Position numbers and translations under genes: made by a program | Assembly: GCA_028277445.1 (NCBI GenBank) | Contig: JANQGG010000054.1 | Span: 1 to 64,000 of the forward strand | DNA: 64,000 nucleotides | DNA from: Chloroherpetonaceae bacterium | GTDB lineage: Bacteria; Bacteroidota; Chlorobiia; Chlorobiales; Chloroherpetonaceae | Direction of reading: 5' to 3' | In this document: positions 63,808 through 64,000 of the stretch, in pieces | Position numbering within the stretch: the stretch's first letter is position 1 | How the letters are laid out: every line of letters begins with the position of its first letter | Notes under the pieces: model-generated | Seen by the model: only the letters and a program-made list of their open reading frames with translations | Told to the model about the DNA's origin: nothing | Databases searched by the model: none

Positions 63808-64000
63808 TTAATCATCAATAACAACGATCAGAACTTTGGATTTTACCCAGAATTGGTCAGCATTTTTAATCGTTAAATGAGATTTTTTATCGCCGCTTTT
63901 AATCTCAAAGGAATTTGAGGCGTGGGTGGTTAATATTTCAAAGTCGCCATCGGAACGAGGGATTTCAAGACTATTGAATTTTGAAATATCTACCGTTTTA
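63808..64000 (-). CDS. C-terminal end of an unidentified protein (partial)
   Basis: The minus strand is open from the window edge to a TAA at 63808-63810, giving about 64 residues that include SLEIPRSDGDFEILTTHAS and end WVKSKVLIVVIDD. The pattern is beta-rich. I do not recognise the family, and the start lies outside the window. It converges with the propeller gene, leaving a 76-base gap. Confidence 0.6.
   Translation of the reverse strand, partial: KTVDISKFNSLEIPRSDGDFEILTTHASNSFEIKSGDKKSHLTIKNADQFWVKSKVLIVVIDD

Overview
The window reads as chromosomal DNA of a green sulfur bacterium (Chlorobiota), and my best guess is Chloroherpeton thalassium or a close relative. The evidence is a full-length BchU-type bacteriochlorophyll C-20 methyltransferase (58796-59815), a c-555-type photosynthetic cytochrome (26931-27356), T9SS-type C-terminal sorting domains on two exported proteins, Bacteroidota-like promoter motifs and a moderate GC content. 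The species name is inference; the phylum is well supported.

Layout. 1-4308: an ABC-2 exporter permease, an outer-membrane barrel-like protein, a SpoIIAA-like protein and a GNAT acetyltransferase, separated by repeat-rich spacers. 4482-8862: a periplasmic folding operon (two-domain parvulin lipoprotein, SurA-like lipoprotein, SurA) closed by a terminator. 9145-12941: a small acidic protein, a CHASE2-adenylate cyclase and a co-transcribed SH3-M48 peptidase. 12988-16637 (minus): PafA-type phosphatase and gyrB. 16915-26840: two related PAS histidine kinases; the second starts an overlapping operon with a DUF2156 protein, DUF4159 and a giant DUF4175 coiled-coil protein. 26931-31269: cytochrome c-555 (lipoprotein form), DoxX-like, then a minus-strand set with mltG, chorismate mutase, a degenerate HAD protein, a NYN-domain protein and an HhH protein.

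31578-49612 is a complete dcw cluster in the order mraZ-rsmH-ftsL-ftsI-murE-murF-mraY-murD-ftsW-murG-murC-murB-ftsQ-ftsA-ftsZ. Two pairs of MraZ boxes precede it, a strong hairpin lies between murD and ftsW, and a terminator follows ftsZ. It covers cytoplasmic precursor synthesis, lipid II formation and the septal machinery.

49613-51990 is an AT-rich accessory island between ftsZ and sdhC. It carries a secreted hypothetical protein, a HigBA-type toxin-antitoxin pair and a TIR-domain pseudogene. The GC-rich hairpin spacers and matched GTTAGCGC/GCGCTAAC and GTTACAA/TTGTAAC boundary sequences look like integron attC sites, so I interpret the island as a small integrase-less cassette array. This is the most interesting structure I see here.

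51990-64000: sdhCDA without sdhB, a subtilisin with a T9SS-type tail, an acetyl-CoA hydrolase/CoA-transferase, bchU with a divergent signal-less lipocalin, pgeF, a PorZ-like propeller protein and the C-terminal end of an unidentified minus-strand gene. Several families of palindromic intergenic repeats recur through the window. I found no tRNA, rRNA, CRISPR array, transposase or integrase.
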